A stretch of 64,000 nucleotides of DNA from Pantoea sp. Lij88 (GCF_030062155.1 NZ_CP118269.1:1922001-1986000), one strand, 5' to 3'. Counted from the stretch's first letter, positions 35,248-47,000 are shown. Numbers and translations are program-made. Notes: a model not told the origin generated them from the letters alone.

Positions 35248-36183
35248 TTATTTAATCTGAAGCACATCCAGACGCGCGCTCAGATCCGGCGCATCCTCTT
35301 CATCCGCCCGCCAGCCAACAGGCTGTAACGGCAACGTTTCACGGTCAAAAGCGAGATCGCCGCCATCAACGACCGCATCGCCATGCTTAATGCCCTTAAA
35401 ATCGAACAGATTGATATCTGCCAGGTGCGACGGCACGACATTCTGCATCGCGCTGAACATGGTTTCGATACGGCCAGGATAACGCTTATCCCAGTCACGC
35501 AGCATATCGGCCACGACCTGACGCTGCAGGTTCGGCTGAGAACCGCAGAGGTTGCACGGGATAATCGGGAACTGACGCGCTTCTGAGAAGCGGATGATAT
35601 CTTTCTCGCGGCAGTACGCCAGCGGACGAATCACAATCTGCTTGCCATCGTCGCTCATCAGCTTTGGCGGCATGCCTTTCAGCTTTCCACCGTAGAACAT
35701 ATTCAGGAACAGTGTCTGAAGGATGTCATCACGATGGTGACCCAGCGCGATTTTAGTACAACCCAGCTCGGTCGCGACGCGATAAAGAATGCCACGGCGC
35801 AGGCGCGAGCAGAGTGAGCAGGTGGTTTTACCTTCCGGCACCTTATCTTTGACGATGGAGTAGGTATCTTCTTCGATAATCCGGTACTCCACGCCCTGCG
35901 CTTCAAGATATTGCGGCAGGATGTGCTCAGGGAAGCCAGGCTGTTTCTGGTCGAGGTTGACGGCAATCAGGCTGAAGTTAACCGGCGCGCTTTTTTGCAG
36001 ACTGCGCAAAATTTCCAGCATGGTGTAGCTGTCTTTACCGCCTGACAGGCAGACCATGATGCGGTCGCCTTCTTCAATCATATTAAAATCTGCAATGGCT
36101 TCGCCGACGTTACGACGCAGTCTTTTCTGCAGTTTATTAAGGTTGTACTGTTCTTTCTTGCCAACCGTTTGATTATCTTGCAT
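35248..36183 (-). CDS. ttcA: tRNA 2-thiocytidine(32) synthetase TtcA
   Basis: 311 residues. PP-loop SGGKDS at 47-52 binds ATP; Fe-S cysteines Cys122 and Cys125 (TCSLC) and Cys213 (CNLC) are visible. The enzyme thiolates cytidine 32 of several tRNAs with a [4Fe-4S] cluster. Length matches the family. Single gene with its own terminator. Confidence 0.97.
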   Translation of the reverse strand: MQDNQTVGKKEQYNLNKLQKRLRRNVGEAIADFNMIEEGDRIMVCLSGGKDSYTMLEILRSLQKSAPVNFSLIAVNLDQKQPGFPEHILPQYLEAQGVEYRIIEEDTYSIVKDKVPEGKTTCSLCSRLRRGILYRVATELGCTKIALGHHRDDILQTLFLNMFYGGKLKGMPPKLMSDDGKQIVIRPLAYCREKDIIRFSEARQFPIIPCNLCGSQPNLQRQVVADMLRDWDKRYPGRIETMFSAMQNVVPSHLADINLFDFKGIKHGDAVVDGGDLAFDRETLPLQPVGWRADEEDAPDLSARLDVLQIK

Positions 36184-36378
36184 TTTTACCTATCTCAAAA
36201 ACCAGAAAGCGTAGCCGAAGGGCAAATTGCCGTGCGCGTTCAGCCAGGCACTTCACTGCAGTGTCACGAATATGCAGCGTATGGTACGGATTGTTGCCAC
36301 GAATGCCAGCACTGGAGTGAAGTAATCAGCGGATAATCGCCGCCAGAGGCGACACGGCAGGTCGTCAGTTTCACGATG

Positions 36379-36537
36379 TCAGCTGGCTGGCACATCATTC
36401 CACTGACAGTCGATCTCATCACTGTGCGTTGAGCAGGAAGGGGGAGAGGCCTGGTAAGCATCAGCCCGCAGATGATCTTTTTTTGCCGCACAACCGGCGG
36501 TCATCAATATCACAGAGAGAAATAACAGCGTTTTCAT
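36379..36537 (-). CDS. Small putative lipoprotein
   Basis: 52 residues from ATG 36537; an adjacent ATG at 36540 is possible. N-terminal lipobox LMTAGC after MKTLLFLSVI predicts lipid modification of Cys at about residue 15. The mature part is short and holds two further cysteines. No family recognised. The ribosome site is weak (GGTAGTA). Confidence 0.55.
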   Translation of the reverse strand: MKTLLFLSVILMTAGCAAKKDHLRADAYQASPPSCSTHSDEIDCQWNDVPAS

Positions 36538-36540
36538 CAT

Positions 36541-36927
36541 TACTACCGGATGAGAAAAAAACAGCATGCGTCGTAATTTATCAATCCTGTATAAACGGAA
36601 TTCTTTTTACGAACGCGTAATTTGACACGAATCAAATAAAAAGTTTTTCATAAATTCGGCAGGCGTTATTTTGTGAGCAATAGTTGATTTTTAATCGACA
36701 CAATCTTAAAGGCGCATTCTGTTGAATATGCGTTGACCCTGCGCGCCTATAATAACACTCCCTTTGAATGCAAAATACTTCGTCTCATTGACTTTATATC
36801 ATCCTGGCCTGTACGCAATGACCCGGCCAAAGCCGTTGTGGCTCAATGAGTACTTGTGTCATTTAATCAATAATAATCAGGAAAATGTAAAATGCGGAGA
36901 ATCCTATTTGAGGTTAAAGGCATTATT
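36541..36927. other. AT-rich intergenic stretch
   Basis: No gene seen in about 390 bp. A TATAAT at 36749-36754 might be a rightward -10 for the small frames that follow, but no well-spaced -35 is visible. Confidence 0.4.
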
Positions 36928-37017
36928 ATGAACAATCCTGCGACAGGCTATTCTTTTCGCACATTAAGGCAATACAAAACAGAGATGAAACCGTTTAATG
37001 TCCGGCTATATATGTGA
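36928..37017 (+). CDS. Possible 29-residue peptide
   Basis: MNNPATGYSFRTLRQYKTEM and so on, with AAAGG 7 bp before the ATG. No known family. It could be a leader peptide for the next small gene, which starts 8 bp after its stop. Low support. Confidence 0.25.
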   Translation: MNNPATGYSFRTLRQYKTEMKPFNVRLYM

Positions 37018-37024
37018 ATAAAAA

Positions 37025-37201
37025 ATGAATCAACATTTAACCTCTATGAGACATCCGGATAAAACGCAGAAAGTAAAAAAGTATGGCATCAGATTTATTA
37101 TGACGCTGATACTCTTTTTACTCTGCTATGTTGCAGTCATGTACTGCGGGGTTTTGCTGCTGGTAAACCGGCACGGTTTCCTTCATTTTCTGCTGCACTG
37201 A
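37025..37201 (+). CDS. Small membrane protein (58 residues)
   Basis: A basic N-terminus (HPDKTQKVKKYGIRF) followed by one membrane segment (MTLILFLLCYVAVMYCGVLL, about residues 26-45) and a short tail ending HFLLH. The positive-inside arrangement places the N-terminus in the cytoplasm. No family recognised. The ribosome site is poor. Confidence 0.4.
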   Translation: MNQHLTSMRHPDKTQKVKKYGIRFIMTLILFLLCYVAVMYCGVLLLVNRHGFLHFLLH

Positions 37202-37212
37202 AGAAGTTAACG

Positions 37213-37473
37213 TCAGTCGCAGGTTTTAAAAATCCAGCGATAGGCAAAATGTAAAAAATGTCTGAGTGCTTTCAGGAAATCTTCAACGCCTTCTTCCGCC
37301 AGGCATTGGCCTGTTTCCAGCGCATCATTGAAGGAATCACGATGCCCCAGGAACAGCATGATGGCCACAGCACCCGCAAACAGCGTAAAGAGCAGCAGGC
37401 TCAGTGCAGAGCGATGAGTATTACGGGCATCAGCCAGCAGAGTCACTTCGCTATTGTCAGAGTTATAACGCAT
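37213..37473 (-). CDS. Small uncharacterised membrane protein (86 residues)
   Basis: One membrane segment (ALSLLLFTLFAGAVAIMLFLG, about residues 23-43) after a polar N-terminus, then an amphipathic C-terminal region (EEGVEDFLKALRHFLHFAYRW). No family recognised. The opposite frame is less protein-like. It is convergent with the small gene at 37025-37201. Confidence 0.5.
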   Translation of the reverse strand: MRYNSDNSEVTLLADARNTHRSALSLLLFTLFAGAVAIMLFLGHRDSFNDALETGQCLAEEGVEDFLKALRHFLHFAYRWIFKTCD

Positions 37474-37669
37474 TAGTATCCGGGAATAATTATCACACCA
37501 GTAAACAATAACGCATTATGACATGAATTTCTGACACGCTTTATGTCTCAGGTCAGGCTTCATCCAGTTCTGGTACGAAAACGGCCTGAAATTCCAGGGG
37601 GCAGGTAAGAGGGAAGAGAGCGCCTGGCTTTGCGCTGTTCCCTCTGGCCGGATCCGAACGCTTTAACCG

Positions 37670-38326
37670 TTACATCATCTCCAGTGACTGCACACCTTTT
37701 ATCTCCATCACCTTATCGTAGAGGTGCGCATCACTGGATTTGCGGGACAGCGTGACCTGAACGCTGAGTTCACACAGGCCGCTCTCCTCATCACGATTAA
37801 TCACCGTCACATTGCCGTAGCGAATGCCTTCGCGTTGCATCACCAGCAACACCAGCGGGACGCTTTTGGGTTTAAGGAAAACCAGCAGCGTATGATGTTT
37901 GCCGATTAAAAGATGGCTCAGGCGGCGGAACACTTCCAGCACCACCAGCGCCAGCACCGTGCCATAAATACCGATCTCATACATGCCGCTGCCGATCACC
38001 AGACCAATAGCCGCCGTCACCCATAATCCTGCCGCCGTGGTTAAGCCTTTCACCACCTGCTTCTGAATCATAATGGTGCCCGCGCCGAGGAAGCCCATGC
38101 CGCTGACGACCTGAGCGGCAATACGGCTGGGATCAAGGGCCACATGTTCGCTGGTGAGCATATCGGCGAAGCCATATTTTGATACCAGCATGAACATGGC
38201 ACTGCCGATACCGACCAGAATATGGGTACGCAGTCCCGCTTCTTTAGCCCGCATCTGGCGCTCCAGGCCAATCAGGCCGCCGAGAATACCGGCCAGGGCG
38301 ATGCGAATTAACATATCCATTAACAT
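37670..38326 (-). CDS. MgtC-family membrane protein
   Basis: 218 residues with about four to five N-terminal membrane segments containing the diagnostic GLIGLERQ and GMGFLGAGTIM motifs, then a cytoplasmic ACT-like C-terminal domain. The family is often named MgtC/SapB, unrelated to the SapB permease in this window. MgtC homologues act in magnesium limitation and intracellular survival in pathogens; the role here is unknown. Monocistronic. Confidence 0.9.
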   Translation of the reverse strand: MLMDMLIRIALAGILGGLIGLERQMRAKEAGLRTHILVGIGSAMFMLVSKYGFADMLTSEHVALDPSRIAAQVVSGMGFLGAGTIMIQKQVVKGLTTAAGLWVTAAIGLVIGSGMYEIGIYGTVLALVVLEVFRRLSHLLIGKHHTLLVFLKPKSVPLVLLVMQREGIRYGNVTVINRDEESGLCELSVQVTLSRKSSDAHLYDKVMEIKGVQSLEMM

Positions 38327-38510
38327 GGCTTTACTCCGAAATAATAAGGGCCGAAAAAGGGTGCCAGTTCAGCGATAACAGGTAAACAAGATAATTCTGC
38401 TTGCAAATGACGACCGGGAATTTTGTAAAAAGCTGTTTCACCTCTCGACCCCTTGTCCTGCCTGACATATGCTGGGCCAGCCTATTACCCCCATTCCCGG
38501 AGTTCGATTG

Positions 38511-38786
38511 ATGAAAGCAGCCACCTTTTTGCTGGCCGGTGCCGCGTTATTACTTTCTGCCTGCAGCAGCAACAGTGATGATAACGAGCCACCGCAACAG
38601 GCTACCGCCGCCCATATCCAGCCACGGGTGGTGATGTCTTCCCTGGCAGAAAGCACCTGTTCAAATGCGGGTGGAACGCTGGCGTTTTCACATCAGCTGG
38701 ATGGTTCGCGCGTGGGGATGTGTCAGTTAGTGAATGGTCGTCGCTGTGATGAGCAGGCGTTGATTGGCGGGAATTGCGCGCGCTGA
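38511..38786 (+). CDS. ydbJ: DUF333 lipoprotein, YdbJ-like
   Basis: 91 residues from ATG 38511 (MKAATFLLAGAALLLSACSS), a lipoprotein signal with lipobox LSAC. The DUF333 core is SSLAESTCSNAGGTLAFSHQLDGSRVGMCQLVNGRRCDEQALIGGNC, with conserved cysteines. In E. coli ydbJ lies near hslJ and ldhA; here hslJ is absent. Function unknown. Confidence 0.85.
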   Translation: MKAATFLLAGAALLLSACSSNSDDNEPPQQATAAHIQPRVVMSSLAESTCSNAGGTLAFSHQLDGSRVGMCQLVNGRRCDEQALIGGNCAR

Positions 38787-38830
38787 CAGACAGGCCGGAT
38801 TGCTCCGGCCTGCAGAGTCACAGAAAATGG

Positions 38831-39823
38831 TCAGGCAGAGAGTCGGTTCGGGCAGTTTTCACCCCGGTCGAGCTGGCTGAGATTACTGAGTGTCGTTTCT
38901 GAAATGGCGGTCAGCGCTTCGGCGGTTAAAAACGCCTGATGCCCGGTGAACAACACGTTATGACACGCCGACAGACGGCGGAACACATCGTCCTGAATCA
39001 CATCATTCGACTTATCTTCAAAGAACAGGTCGCGTTCATTCTCATAAACATCCATGCCGAGTGCGCCGATCTTCTGCTGTTTCAGCGCGTCAATCGCAGC
39101 CTGTGAATCGATCAGACCCCCACGACTGGTATTGATCACCATCACCCCATCGCGCATCTGTTTAAACGCATCGGCGTTGAGCAGATGATGATTCTCCGGC
39201 GTCAGCGGACAGTGCAGCGTAATGACGTGGGATTCAGCAAACAGCGTCTTCAGATCGACATACTCCGCGCCCAGTTCCAGCGCCTGCTCACTCGGGTAGG
39301 GATCAAACGCCAGCAGGCGCATACCAAAACCTTTCAGAATGCGCATCGTCGCGATCCCGATTTTACCGGTGCCGATAACGCCCGCCGTTTTGTTATGCAT
39401 GTTGAAGCCGGTCAGCCCATCGAGCGAAAAGTTCGCGTCACGGGTACGCTGATAAGCACGATGAATGCGGCGGTTCAGAGTCATCATCAGGCCGATCGTG
39501 TGTTCAGCCACGGCTTCCGGTGAATAAGCCGGAACCCTGACGACTTCCAGACCCAGCTCTTTCGCCGCTGCCAGATCGACATTATTAAATCCTGCACAGC
39601 GCAGCGCGATGTATTTCACACCCAGCCCGGCCAGTTCTTCCAGTACCGGACGGCTGCCGTCATCGTTTACAAAGATACAGACGGCATCGCAACCTACAGC
39701 GGTTTTGGCCGTGCTCTCAGAGAGTAAAAAGTCAAAAAACACCAGTTCAAAGCCGAACTGCTGATTAACCTGCTCAAGGTATTTCTGATCGTAATGTTTG
39801 GTGCTGTAAACCGCGATCTTCAT
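38831..39823 (-). CDS. ldhA: Fermentative D-lactate dehydrogenase
   Basis: 330-residue NAD-dependent D-2-hydroxyacid dehydrogenase reducing pyruvate to D-lactate in anaerobic growth. Nucleotide-binding GTGKIGIATMRIL near residue 151; catalytic Arg in INTSRGGLID, Glu in the YENERD segment and His in FTGHQAFLT. Length and sequence match E. coli LdhA. Confidence 0.97.
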   Translation of the reverse strand: MKIAVYSTKHYDQKYLEQVNQQFGFELVFFDFLLSESTAKTAVGCDAVCIFVNDDGSRPVLEELAGLGVKYIALRCAGFNNVDLAAAKELGLEVVRVPAYSPEAVAEHTIGLMMTLNRRIHRAYQRTRDANFSLDGLTGFNMHNKTAGVIGTGKIGIATMRILKGFGMRLLAFDPYPSEQALELGAEYVDLKTLFAESHVITLHCPLTPENHHLLNADAFKQMRDGVMVINTSRGGLIDSQAAIDALKQQKIGALGMDVYENERDLFFEDKSNDVIQDDVFRRLSACHNVLFTGHQAFLTAEALTAISETTLSNLSQLDRGENCPNRLSA

Positions 39824-39968
39824 CGTTATGCTCCTGCAGAGTGATAGATCAAGGATAACGTTTTCTGACTGACTTTGCTGAAACAGCTGACCTGCACCCG
39901 GTGCAGACCTTCACCTCTGGCAGATTACATGCCATCATCGTTGTCAGGATACTGTAAGGAAAAGGATT

Positions 39969-42599
39969 ATGGCTTTTATGCCACGGATTTTCCGGCGACG
40001 GCTGGCGGCTATTCTGGCGCTGATTCTGCTATTGCTCGGCCTGATGTTGACTGTGACGCAATGGCTGCCACGGCTGGTCGGCATCTGGCTGCCTGATGAA
40101 ACCCGCATTGAGTTCTCGGGCGCGCCGCGCTGGCGCGAGGGTGGCCTGTGGTTGCCTCAGATTCGTTATCTTGCGGGCGATTGCTCGCTGGCAACCGTAA
40201 AAGCGGTGTCACTGGGCTGGCATCAGTCGCGCTGGAAGCTGAATGCGGCAGAGCTGACGCTGGAGAGTACCTGCCTGCAAAAATTACCTGCCGGTGAACA
40301 GAGCACCGCCGCCCCAAGAACGCTGGCCGAATGGCAGGCAATGTTGCCTGGCGCTGACGTTCATCTGGGCAAACTGATCGTTGCTCCGTGGCAGACCTAT
40401 GCGGGCGCGCTGGATCTGACGCTGGAAAAAGATCGCCAGCAACTCAACTATCAGGGTGATAATCTGCAGTTAGCCGCCACGCTGAAGGGGCAACAGCTCG
40501 CGATCAGTCGCCTGACACTCACCCATCCTGCACTGCCGGAACCTGTCACGCTGAGTGGTCATCTGGAGTTACCCACCTTCGCGACGGATCTGCCGGTGAA
40601 CGGCGAGGTGGCCGGACAGCTGGCGCTGGACGCGCTGCCACATCCGCTGCAGCTGACGCTCAACTGGCAGCAGCAGCAGGGCGAGCTGCGCGTAGCGATG
40701 GCGGATGAGAACCGGCCGCTTCTCAGACTGCCCTGGCAGATCAGCCGCGATCAGATTCAGATTGAAAAGGGCGAATACTTCTGGCCACTGGCGGCCCAGC
40801 CGCTGTCAGGGTTTGTTAACCTGACGCTGGATAACTGGCAGTCGGGCCTGGAAAGCAGCCAGATCACCGGTCGGGTCAACCTGCTGACGCAGGGACGCGG
40901 CGGCAAAGGCAACGTTGTGCTGGGCATCGGTCCAGGTAACCTCAGTCTGACCGACAGCCATCTGCCGTTTCAGCTGACCGGCGAAAGCAAGCTGGCGGAT
41001 CTGCAGCTCTATGGCTCCATTCCTGGTGTGCTCAGCGGATCACTGCTCGATCCACAGTTAGTGCTGCAACCCAAATCGCTGCTGCGCCTGCGTGGCCGAT
41101 TACTGTCAACACTTGAAGTCGATGAGGCGCGCTGGCCGCTGGCGGGCGTGCGACTCTCCTCGCAGGGCATTGATGGCCGCCTGCAGGCTATTCTCAACGC
41201 GCACGATGCCAGTTTTGGCCGCTTCCGGCTGCATCTCGATGGCCGCGCGACGGATTTCTGGCCCGACAAGGGCGAATGGAACTGGCGCTACTGGGGCGGC
41301 GGCGAGATGCTGCCGCTGCAGGCTCGCTGGGATGTCAAAGGCACCGGCGGCTGGCACGATACCCTGATCCACCTGGATACACTCTCCACCGGTTTTAATC
41401 AGCTGGCCTACGGCAGCGTTAACGTCGAAAAACCGCGTCTGACCCTGACGGAACCCGTTAACTGGCAGCGTGATGCCGCGCAACCCTCCTTCAATGGCCA
41501 TTTCAGACTCCAGGCGGGCCCGACTCGCTTCAGCTACGGCGGCCGTCTGGCTGACTCCACGCTGGACTTCGAGGCGAAAGGCCGCGATCCCGGCTATTTT
41601 CTCTGGCGGGGCGAGTTAAAGGCGGGCAAGGTTGGCCCGCTGCGGGTGAATGGCCGCTGGGACGGCGAACGGTTACGCGGCCAGGCCTGGTGGCCAGCGC
41701 AGTCGCTGGTCGTCTTTCAGCCGCTCCTCAGCCCTGACATGAAAATGCAGATTCAGGGCGGCACTTTGCAGGCACAGGTCGCTTTCTCCGCCGCCAGTGA
41801 ACAGGGCTTCCAGGCCGGAGGCCACTGGACGGTCAAACAGGGCAGCGTCTGGACGCCAGACAGCCAGGTGAACGGCATCGACTTCTCACTGCCGTTCAGA
41901 TTCCATGAGCAGCAATGGCAGTTTGGTCAGCATGGCCCGGTTTCACTGCGCATTGCCGAGGTGAAGAACCAGTTTGCGATGCAGAATATTCGCGCTGACC
42001 TGCAGGGTAACTGGCCGTGGTCTGAAGAGGCGCCACTGACATTACAGGATGTCAGTCTGGATCTGCTGGGTGGACAAATCACGCTGCCCTCCCTGCGTAT
42101 GCCGCAACATGATCCAGCCCGGGTTTCGCTGCGAAATATCAGCCTCAGCGAGCTGGTGACCGCGCTGAAGCCTAAACAGTTCGCCATGTCAGGCAAGGTC
42201 AATGGCGAGCTGCCGCTGTGGCTCAATAATCCGCGCTGGCTGGTGGAGAAAGGGTGGATTGCCAACAGCGGTCCGCTGACCTTCCGGCTGGACAAAGATA
42301 TGGCGGATGCAATAACCCGCAACAACGTGGCGACCGGCGCGGCACTGGACTGGTTACGCTATATGGAAGTCTCCCGCAGCTGGGCGACGATCAATCTGAA
42401 TAACCTCGGCGACCTCACCATGGAAGCACAGGTGCAGGGCGTCAGCCAGTTCAGTAACCGTCGTCAGACGGTCAATCTTAACTATCGTCATCAGGAAAAC
42501 CTGTTTCAGCTCTGGCGCAGCCTGCGCTTTGGCGATAATTTGCAATCCTGGTTAGAGCAACATGCGACTTTGCCATCGAACAAGGACACTTCACCATGA
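39969..42599 (+). CDS. ydbH: AsmA-like envelope protein YdbH
   Basis: 876 residues with an N-terminal membrane anchor (about residues 9-32) and a long periplasmic beta-rich part, typical of the AsmA-like bridge proteins. YdbH, with TamB and YhdP, moves phospholipids between the inner and outer membranes. Its C-terminal end (YRHQENLFQLWRSLRFGDNLQ) is strongly conserved. It overlaps ynbE by 4 bp, and the three genes ydbH-ynbE-ydbL form one unit. Confidence 0.94.
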   Translation: MAFMPRIFRRRLAAILALILLLLGLMLTVTQWLPRLVGIWLPDETRIEFSGAPRWREGGLWLPQIRYLAGDCSLATVKAVSLGWHQSRWKLNAAELTLESTCLQKLPAGEQSTAAPRTLAEWQAMLPGADVHLGKLIVAPWQTYAGALDLTLEKDRQQLNYQGDNLQLAATLKGQQLAISRLTLTHPALPEPVTLSGHLELPTFATDLPVNGEVAGQLALDALPHPLQLTLNWQQQQGELRVAMADENRPLLRLPWQISRDQIQIEKGEYFWPLAAQPLSGFVNLTLDNWQSGLESSQITGRVNLLTQGRGGKGNVVLGIGPGNLSLTDSHLPFQLTGESKLADLQLYGSIPGVLSGSLLDPQLVLQPKSLLRLRGRLLSTLEVDEARWPLAGVRLSSQGIDGRLQAILNAHDASFGRFRLHLDGRATDFWPDKGEWNWRYWGGGEMLPLQARWDVKGTGGWHDTLIHLDTLSTGFNQLAYGSVNVEKPRLTLTEPVNWQRDAAQPSFNGHFRLQAGPTRFSYGGRLADSTLDFEAKGRDPGYFLWRGELKAGKVGPLRVNGRWDGERLRGQAWWPAQSLVVFQPLLSPDMKMQIQGGTLQAQVAFSAASEQGFQAGGHWTVKQGSVWTPDSQVNGIDFSLPFRFHEQQWQFGQHGPVSLRIAEVKNQFAMQNIRADLQGNWPWSEEAPLTLQDVSLDLLGGQITLPSLRMPQHDPARVSLRNISLSELVTALKPKQFAMSGKVNGELPLWLNNPRWLVEKGWIANSGPLTFRLDKDMADAITRNNVATGAALDWLRYMEVSRSWATINLNNLGDLTMEAQVQGVSQFSNRRQTVNLNYRHQENLFQLWRSLRFGDNLQSWLEQHATLPSNKDTSP

Positions 42600-42784
42600 G
42601 CCTGAGGCCACTACTGGTTCTGGCAGCCGGACTGCTGAGCATCGGCTGCGTGCCGCGCATTGAAGTCACGGCACCCAAAGACCCCATCACCATCAACATG
42701 AATGTGAAAATCGAGCATGAGATCCACATCAAAGTCGATAAAGACGTGGAAGCATTACTGAAAAACCAGAGCGGCCTGTTCTGA
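42596..42784 (+). CDS. ynbE: Outer-membrane lipoprotein YnbE
   Basis: 62 residues with a lipobox LSIGC after MSLRPLLVLAAGL, then TAPKDPITINMNVKIEHEIHIKVDKDVEALL. YnbE is reported to bind the C-terminal end of YdbH and extend its bridge to the outer membrane. Overlaps ydbH by ATGA. Confidence 0.93.
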   Translation: MSLRPLLVLAAGLLSIGCVPRIEVTAPKDPITINMNVKIEHEIHIKVDKDVEALLKNQSGLF

Positions 42785-42795
42785 GGAGAGCAACG

Positions 42796-43134
42796 ATGAA
42801 ACGCATAAGCGCAGTGCTGTTACTCGCCCTGGCGATGGCACAGCCTGCCTGGGCACTGACGCTCAATGAGGCGCGTCAATCGGGCCGGGCAGGTGAAACG
42901 CTCTCCGGCTATCTGGCGGCTCGTTCACAGGACAGTGAAACACTGGCACTGGTGCAGCGGATTAATGCCGGACGTCAGCAGGAGTATCAGCGGCTGGCAG
43001 AGCAGAATAATCTCTCCACGGCCGATGTCGCCAGCATTGCCGGTCAGAAGCTGGTCAGCCGGGCGGCGGCCGGGGAATATGTGCGTGGCATAAACGGTCA
43101 GTGGCTGCGAAAGGAAACAGACAGCGGTCAGTAA
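42796..43134 (+). CDS. ydbL: Periplasmic DUF1318 protein YdbL
   Basis: 112 residues with a signal peptide (MKRISAVLLLALAMAQPAWA, cleavage after WA). The DUF1318 body includes ARQSGRAGETLSGYLAARSQDSETLALVQRINAGRQQEYQ. YdbL modulates the YdbH-YnbE complex. GAGGAG ribosome site; last gene of the unit. Confidence 0.93.
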   Translation: MKRISAVLLLALAMAQPAWALTLNEARQSGRAGETLSGYLAARSQDSETLALVQRINAGRQQEYQRLAEQNNLSTADVASIAGQKLVSRAAAGEYVRGINGQWLRKETDSGQ

Positions 43135-43145
43135 CCGGCGAAAAA

Positions 43146-43168
43146 AAACCGGGCGCAGGGCCCGGTTT
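43146..43168. terminator. Bidirectional terminator between ydbL and azoR
   Basis: AAACCGGG / CCCGGTTT stem with a seven-base loop, an A-run before and a T-run after, so it serves both the rightward ydbL and the leftward azoR. Confidence 0.85.
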
Positions 43169-43198
43169 TTTATATCGTCATCCTGAGATGACGCAGAC

Positions 43199-43834
<636 letters not shown>

Positions 43835-44055
43835 TCAATGAGTTACACTCTACGGTTATCGATGGCGCGGTGAAAGCGCAATATTTCGAGACCTATGTTC
43901 GAATTTATTGAATAAGCGTAACCGGGGCCAGCCGCCGGAACGGTTCAGAATGTGCTATGATGCGCACAATTATTTTTATTGAATCAGCTGGTTATCCCGG
44001 CTTGCAGGGCGCTGCTTCAGGCAGCGACACCGTCTGAGTAAGGTACGTCACAATT

Positions 44056-47000
44056 ATGTCATCTCCCGATACTTCCCCACTGGCAGCGCTCTGGTCACGG
44101 CTCGACGGTGTAATGCTGCGCGATCGCCAGCGACTGCAGCGCCGTTTACAGGTCGCCAGAAAAGCCAAAAATCCCGAGGCACAGCAGGGCATCGCCAGCG
44201 AGCTGGAGCAGGAATTTATCGCTGCGGAGCAGCGCGTGGCCCAGCGCCGCGCCGCGACGCCTGCGATTACCTTTCCGGACAATCTGCCGGTCAGTCAGAA
44301 GCAGCAGGATATTGCTGAGGCGATTCGCGACCATCAGGTGGTGATTGTTGCCGGTGAGACCGGTTCGGGTAAAACCACCCAGCTGCCGAAAATCTGTCTG
44401 GCGCTGGGACGCGGTGTCACCGGCCTGATTGGCCATACGCAGCCGCGCCGTCTGGCTGCGCGCACCGTGGCGAACCGTATTGCCGATGAGCTCAGCACCT
44501 CGCTGGGCGGCTGTGTCGGCTATAAAGTGCGGTTCAACGATCAGGTCGGCGATCTGACGCAGATTAAACTGATGACCGACGGGATTCTGCTGGCAGAGAT
44601 CCAGCAGGATCGCCTGCTGATGCAATATGACACCATCATCATTGATGAGGCGCACGAACGCAGCCTCAATATCGACTTCCTGCTGGGTTATCTGCGTGAG
44701 CTGCTGCCGCGTCGCCCCGATCTGAAAGTCATCATTACGTCCGCGACCATCGATCCGCAGCGCTTCTCGCGTCATTTCAATCATGCGCCGGTAATTGAGG
44801 TCTCGGGCCGGACTTATCCGGTTGAGGTGCGCTACCGGCCTGTCGTCGAAGAGGCGGATGATGGCGATCGTGATCAGCTGCAGGCGATTTTTGATGCAGT
44901 GGATGAGCTGGGCCGGGAAAGCCGTGGCGATATCCTGATCTTTATGAGCGGTGAACGCGAGATCCGCGATACCGCCGACGCGCTGAATAAGCGCGACCTG
45001 CCGCACACCGAAGTGCTGCCGCTCTATGCGCGGCTGTCGAACGCCGAACAGAACCGGGTGTTTCAGTCGCACAGTGGCCGCCGCATCGTGCTGGCGACCA
45101 ACGTCGCGGAAACCTCGCTGACGGTGCCGGGGATCAAATATGTGATCGATCCCGGAACGGCGCGTATCAGTCGCTACAGTTTCCGCACCAAAGTGCAGCG
45201 CCTGCCGATCGAACCGATATCCCAGGCCTCAGCTAACCAGCGTAAAGGGCGTTGCGGCCGTGTTTCGGACGGTATCTGTATTCGCCTCTACTCAGAAGAT
45301 GACTTCCTGAGTCGTCCGGCCTTTACCGATCCTGAAATCCTGCGCACCAATCTGGCGTCCGTAATCCTGCAGATGACCTCACTGGGGCTCGGCGATATCG
45401 CCGCCTTCCCGTTTGTTGAAGCGCCGGATAAGCGCAATATTCAGGATGGCGTTCGCCTGCTGGAAGAGCTGGGCGCGCTCACGCTGAATGAAGAGAACGG
45501 CCACTACAAACTCACCGGTTCAGGCCGTCAGCTGGCGCAGCTGCCGGTCGATCCCCGCCTGGCGCGAATGGTTCTGGAAGCGCAGAAATTTGGCTGTGTG
45601 CGTGAAGTGATGATCATTACCGCCGGCCTGTCGATTCAGGATCCGCGTGAACGTCCGGCAGATAAAAAGCAGGCGTCTGATGAGAAACACCGCCGCTTTG
45701 CCGACAAAGACTCTGACTTCCTGGCCTATGTGAATCTCTGGAACTACCTGGCGGAGCAGCAGAAAGCGCTGTCCGGCAATATTTTCCGTCGTCAATGCAA
45801 AACTGACTTCCTTAACTATCTGCGCGTGCGGGAATGGCAGGATATCTATACCCAGCTGCGGCAGGTGGTGCGCGAGCTGGGGATTCCGGTGAACAGCGAA
45901 CCGGCTGAACTGCAGCCCGTGCACTGTGCGCTGTTAAGCGGGCTGCTGTCGCATATCGGCCAGAAAGATACCGATAAGCAGGAGTATACCGGCGCGCGCA
46001 ACACCCGATTCTCGATCTTCCCTGGCTCCGGGCTGTTTAAGAAGCCGCCGAAGTGGACCATGGTGGCGGAACTGGTTGAAACCAGCCGCCTGTGGGGCCG
46101 CACGGCGGGGCGTATTGAGCCGGAGTGGATTGAGCCGCTGGCGCAGCATCTGATGAAGCGCAGCTACAGCGAACCGCACTGGGAGAAATTGCAGGGCGCG
46201 GTGATGGCTGCCGAAAAAGTCACGCTTTACGGGCTGCCGATTGTGGCCGCCCGCAAGGTGAACTATGGCAGCATCGATCCCATCCTGAGCCGTGAGTTGT
46301 TTATCCGCCACGCGCTGGTGGAAGGTGACTGGCAGACGCGTCATGCCTTCTTCCGGGCTAACCAGAAGCTGCGCAGTGAAGTGGAAGATCTGGAGCACAA
46401 ATCCCGTCGCCGCGACATCCTGGTGGATGATGAAACGCTGTTTGCTTTTTATGACCAGCGCATTGGCAAAGAGGTGGTGTCGGCGAAACATTTCGACAGC
46501 TGGTGGAAACAGGCCAGCCGTGAAAACGCCGAGCTGCTTAACTTCGACAAGCAGATGCTGATCAAAGAGGGCGCGGATAAAGTCAGCCAGCTCGACTACC
46601 CCAACTTCTGGCATCAGGGCAACCTTAAACTGAAGCTGAGTTATCAGTTCGAGCCGGGTGCAGATGCCGATGGCGTCACGGTACACATTCCGCTGCCGCT
46701 GCTGAATCAGATTGAGGATAGCGGCTTTGAATGGCAGATTCCCGGCGTACGCCGTGAGCTGATCATCGCGCTGATTAAGTCATTGCCCAAGCCGCTGCGC
46801 CGTAACCTGGTGCCTGCACCCAACTACGCCGAGGCGTTCCTGGGACGGGTGAAAGCGATGGAGATGCCGCTGCTCGATGCGCTGTCGCGGGAGTTCCGCC
46901 GCATGACCGGCGTCACGCTGGAGCGGGAAAACTGGCAGTGGGAACAGGTGCCCGACCATCTCAAAATGACATTCCGGGTGGTGGACGAGCACAACCGTAA

